Of a stretch of DNA of 64,000 bases, positions 61,543 to 64,000 are shown piece by piece. The stretch spans positions 1,488,001 through 1,552,000 of the forward strand of contig NZ_JNIO01000008.1 in NCBI RefSeq assembly GCF_000702545.1, read 5' to 3'. Made by a program: the position numbers and the translations under genes. This DNA comes from Selenomonas sp. AB3002 (lineage in GTDB: Bacteria > Bacillota > Negativicutes > Selenomonadales > Selenomonadaceae). Numbering within the stretch: the first letter of the stretch is position 1; the number at the start of each line of letters is the position of its first letter. The notes below the pieces were generated by a model, which was not told the DNA's origin, did no database searches, and worked only from the letters and a program-made list of their open reading frames with translations.

Positions 61543-62286
61543 TCAATAGTTGAGATATATCCTGCCCTCATGCTCGTAACGCACAAAGGGTACTCCGAAG
61601 ACTTCCTGCAGCAGCCCTGGCTCCAGCACCTCACCCGCTGCCCCCTGCTTCACGATGCTGCCTTTTTTCATCATGATGACATCATGGCAGAAAGCCACTG
61701 CCAGGGACAGGTCATGGAGCACCATGACCACCGTGCCCTCGTAGGCCTGCAGAGTCTTCATCAGGGCCAGCTTGTACTTCACATCCAGATGGTTGGTGGG
61801 CTCGTCCAGCAATACCAGCTGAGACCTTTGGGCCAGGGTCTTGGCAATCATCACCCGCTGGATCTCGCCCCCTGACATGTGGCTGATGCGCCGCTCTGCC
61901 ATGCTGCTGACTCCTGCCTGCTCCATGGCCTCGGCGGCAATGCGTCGGTCTTCTTCCGTATAGTCACGGAACCCCTGCTTGTAGGGGAAGCGGCCCATGA
62001 CCACCACATCTTTCACCATGAAATCAGCAATTGTCTCCCGCTGCTGGGGCAGCACCGCCACCAGCCGGGCGTATTCGCTTCCCTCGATGGTGCTGACATC
62101 CCGGCCCTGCAGGAAAACCTGCCCGGAACTTGGCTTGTCCCGGCTCAGAAAGGACAGGAGGGTGCTTTTCCCGCTGCCATTGGGACCCACGATGGCCGTC
62201 ATGCGCCCCTGCCGGAAATGAGCCTGCACATTTTTCAGGATTTCCTGCTCCCCTATCCTGTAGCTAAGATCCTTTACCGTAAGCAT
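61543..62286 (-). CDS. btuD: Cobalamin ABC transporter ATPase
   Basis: A 247-residue ATPase: Walker A G-P-N-G-S-G-K-S-T, Q-loop region with L-P-Q-Q-R-E-T-I, signature M-S-G-G-E-I-Q-R-V, Walker B L-V-L-L-D-E-P-T-N-H-L-D and the H-loop His in V-L-H-D-L-S-L. FecE/BtuD group. It lies 1 bp after btuC and 14 bp before btuF. Confidence 0.92.
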   Translation of the reverse strand: MLTVKDLSYRIGEQEILKNVQAHFRQGRMTAIVGPNGSGKSTLLSFLSRDKPSSGQVFLQGRDVSTIEGSEYARLVAVLPQQRETIADFMVKDVVVMGRFPYKQGFRDYTEEDRRIAAEAMEQAGVSSMAERRISHMSGGEIQRVMIAKTLAQRSQLVLLDEPTNHLDVKYKLALMKTLQAYEGTVVMVLHDLSLAVAFCHDVIMMKKGSIVKQGAAGEVLEPGLLQEVFGVPFVRYEHEGRIYLNY

Positions 62287-62287
62287 A

Positions 62288-63295
62288 TCAATAATCCTTG
62301 TACTTCCTGCTGATGATCCACATGAACACCGGCGCTCCCAGGGTGGCCGTCAGGATGCCGATGGGCAGCTCCTCCGGCCGGAATAAGGTGCGGGCTGCCG
62401 CATCTGCCCAGACCATCACCAAAGCCCCTGTCAGGGCGGTGAACCAGAGCATGACCGCATGGCGGGACTCGCTGAGAGACCTGGCTATATGGGGCACCAC
62501 CAGGCCCACAAAGCCGATGATGCCAGAAAGGGCCACCACCACAGCCACCGCCAGGGAGGAAACCAGCACGATGAGCTGCTGCACCCGCTGGACGGGCATC
62601 CCCAGATGCCTGGCCTCATTGCGCCCCAAAAGTATCAGGTCCAGCTCATGGCGCATGAGCCAGATGAACAGCATGGTTATGAAGAGCATCATTGCCCCCA
62701 CCGGCACCATGCCCCACTGGACCCCGGACAGGCTCCCCATCAGCCAGAACATGGCGCTTCTGACCTGGGCCTCGTCCTTGGCCCCATAGATGGCCAGCAT
62801 GGTGAAGGCCGAGAAAAGGGCCGAAATGCCCATGCCCATGAGCACCAGCTTCACCGGACTGCCGCTGCTGCCTGCCAGCTTCACCACCAGGGCTGTGGCC
62901 ACCGCAGCCCCCAGAAAGGCACCCACATAGACACCATAGGGGGCAAAGAGCTGGGCCGCCCCGGTCACCAGGCAGAGCACGGCTCCTGTGCTGGCCCCGG
63001 AAGAAACTCCCAGGATATAGGGGTCTGCCAGATAGTTCTGGGACACGGTCTGCATCAAAAGCCCCGTAAGGGAAAGCAGCGCCCCGCCCATGGCCGCAAA
63101 GAGAATGCGGGGAGCCCGTATGTCGAAGACTATCATGGAAGTGGACGCCTCCAGCGGCTCTCCCAGAACCAAGGCGCTGATTTCCTGCAGGATTGTCTCC
63201 GGCGGGATAGGCACCGACCCCATGCCCAGGGCCAGCCCCATGCTGGCTGTCAGCGCCGCCAGGAGCATCATGCCCCGCAGCCAAAGTTTTCCCAT
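62288..63295 (-). CDS. btuC: Cobalamin ABC transporter permease
   Basis: A 335-residue FecCD-family permease with about ten membrane segments. R-A-P-R-I-L-F-A-A-M-G-G-A, G-V-S-S-G-A-S-T-G-A and G-F-V-G-L-V-V-P-H-I-A-R are family motifs. The start at 63295 has GGTGGAAGG upstream; an extended frame overlaps the attenuator. First gene behind the cobalamin riboswitch. Confidence 0.92.
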   Translation of the reverse strand: MGKLWLRGMMLLAALTASMGLALGMGSVPIPPETILQEISALVLGEPLEASTSMIVFDIRAPRILFAAMGGALLSLTGLLMQTVSQNYLADPYILGVSSGASTGAVLCLVTGAAQLFAPYGVYVGAFLGAAVATALVVKLAGSSGSPVKLVLMGMGISALFSAFTMLAIYGAKDEAQVRSAMFWLMGSLSGVQWGMVPVGAMMLFITMLFIWLMRHELDLILLGRNEARHLGMPVQRVQQLIVLVSSLAVAVVVALSGIIGFVGLVVPHIARSLSESRHAVMLWFTALTGALVMVWADAAARTLFRPEELPIGILTATLGAPVFMWIISRKYKDY

Positions 63296-63332
63296 TATCC
63301 TTCCACCATCTCCCTTTGAACTGTTCCGCAAG

Positions 63333-63374
63333 ACAAGAAAACAGGCCCCTCCCCCAAGTGGGAGCGGGCCTGTC
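63333..63374 (-). terminator. Attenuator terminator of the cobalamin leader
   Basis: Minus strand: ACAGGCCCGCTCCC-ACTT-GGGGGAGGGGCCTGT followed by TTTTCTTG. It sits between the aptamer and btuC, so B12 binding probably ends transcription here. Confidence 0.85.
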
Positions 63375-63493
63375 AAACCATCATCCTTGCCGTGTCTTCC
63401 CATGCCCCTGGCAGCAGGAATACACCCCGGCACAAATCCCCATCCCCATCACTCGCAGGTTCTTGGATACTGCTCTCCAGTATCTTACGGCGA

Positions 63494-63663
63494 TTGTCGG
63501 TCAGGCAATTCTCCTGGCTCCAGTTCATCACCCTCCTGCGCCTTCCCAGAGTTTCCCCCAGTGGCATGGATGCAGGACTGCTCCCTGTTACAGTGGCGGG
63601 ACCGCACCGGCCTTGAGGATTTCCCTCGCACCGGACTTCCTTATTGAGTCTTCCGACACCTGA
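63494..63663 (-). ncRNA. Cobalamin riboswitch aptamer
   Basis: Minus strand: AGGTG...AATAAGGAAGTCCGGTG, then CGGTGCGGTCCCGCCACTGTAA, GCCACTGG, GGGAAGGC, and the B12 box GAGCCAGGAGA...TGCC. The order and sequence match the conserved cobalamin aptamer core. Confidence 0.93.
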
Positions 63664-63705
63664 CCCTTCCTTATGCTGTTGTAGATTGAAACTTAAGTCA
63701 GAATT

Positions 63706-63734
63706 ATCATACCATTGTATAAATTCTTTGTCAA
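63706..63734 (-). promoter_or_regulatory. Promoter of the btuCDF operon
   Basis: Minus strand: TTGACA, 17-bp spacer, TATGAT, about 40 bp before the aptamer. Confidence 0.85.
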
Positions 63735-63754
63735 GAAAACTTACAAATCACCAC

Positions 63755-63795
63755 AAAAAGCAGCCCCCGGTTCCATTGGCACCGGGGCCTTGCTT
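63755..63795 (-). terminator. Terminator after the antiterminator gene
   Basis: Minus strand: AAAGCAAGGCCCCGGT...ACCGGGGGCTGCTTTTTG. It closes the unit to the right of btuCDF. Confidence 0.8.
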
Positions 63796-64000
63796 TAACT
63801 TCTGGCCAGGCGGGAAATGTGGATGACGAGGTAGGCTTTTTCCTCCTCGCTGATTTCCTTCTCATACCTGTTCAGCAGATGCTGCCTGATTTTCTCCGCC
63901 ACCGCTTCTTCTGTCTTGTACTTGCCGGCAATGCTTTCCGGCAGGATGTCATCCGTGAGCATCTGGTTGGTGAAGAAGCGCTCCACGAAGAAGCGGATAT
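63795..64000 (-). CDS. BglG/LicT-type antiterminator, C-terminal PRD end only
   Basis: The frame enters from the right edge and reads I-R-F-F-V-E-R-F-F-T-N-Q-M, then E-I-S-E-E-E-K-A-Y-L-V-I-H-I-S-R-L, the typical end of a PRD2 domain. Such proteins bind RNA and control sugar PTS genes, switched by phosphorylation of PRD histidines. Only the last 68 codons are in the window; an apparent internal Met start at 63986 is not the true start. Confidence 0.8.
   Translation of the reverse strand, partial: IRFFVERFFTNQMLTDDILPESIAGKYKTEEAVAEKIRQHLLNRYEKEISEEEKAYLVIHISRLARS

Noticed and set aside
63795-63986. A stand-alone 63-residue gene at the right edge
   Set aside because: The frame continues upstream past the window edge with PRD-domain sequence, so the internal Met is not the start.

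Overview
The window looks like chromosomal DNA of an anaerobic, motile, Gram-negative-type Firmicute, most likely Negativicutes close to Selenomonas or Mitsuokella. This is inferred from gene content, not from a marker gene: strong AGGAGG-type ribosome sites, a Lut lactate-oxidation operon, an energy-converting group 4 [NiFe] hydrogenase, a B12-controlled BtuCDF importer, chemoreceptors, lipoproteins, and glutaminyl-tRNA synthetase with tRNA-Gln. Most of the DNA is GC-rich; about 21.1-25.9 kb is visibly AT-richer.

Layout. 1-8.4 kb: DUF445 protein (partial), galU, an orphan DapF-like half protein, an AraC regulator, an operon HD hydrolase-glnS-small protein-ArsB/NhaD transporter, a DUF554 membrane protein and tRNA-Gln(CUG). 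8.4-11.4 kb: lactate operon lutC-lutBA, with LutB and LutA fused in one protein, behind a strong promoter overlapped by a palindromic operator. 11.5-16.3 kb: sucrose cluster (LacI repressor, GH32 hydrolase, MFS permease) with two operators, then a FadR-type GntR regulator that may control lut. 16.3-18.6 kb: proline-rich secreted protein and deoD.

18.6-27.9 kb is an accessory island. It holds an IS1634-type element between 257-bp direct repeats, a PIN-domain gene with a small partner, four unrecognised secreted or membrane proteins, a GIY-YIG nuclease-like protein and a group II intron lodged directly behind the terminator of the hydrogenase operon.

27.9-35.1 kb: a six-gene hyfBCEFGI-type hydrogenase operon. 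35.2-39.5 kb: guaA followed by a large membrane protein and a family 2 glycosyltransferase. 39.6-41.6 kb: a cation-efflux (CDF) gene whose end runs out of frame into a complete rubredoxin domain at a dnaX-like slippery heptamer, and an HpaI-type aldolase. 42-46 kb: two acetyltransferases (the first with a structured leader that can mask its ribosome site) and a thiol-redox group (glutathione peroxidase, glutaredoxin-like protein, thioredoxin-reductase-like flavoprotein). 46-51.5 kb: oxidoreductase, VOC protein, DMT transporter, nitroreductase, an MntA/HepT pair and an unusual PTS-IIB/ROK fusion. 51.6-60.4 kb: BASS symporter, a hybrid histidine kinase and two chemoreceptors. 60.5-63.7 kb: btuCDF behind a cobalamin riboswitch. 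The right edge cuts a BglG/LicT-type antiterminator.

Best leads: the CDF-rubredoxin frameshift site (39948-39954), the structured leader at 42088-42167, the dispersed three-hairpin element with apparent compensatory changes (18673-18830 and 41659-41792), and the long target duplication around the IS element. All calls come from reading the sequence; no database search was run.
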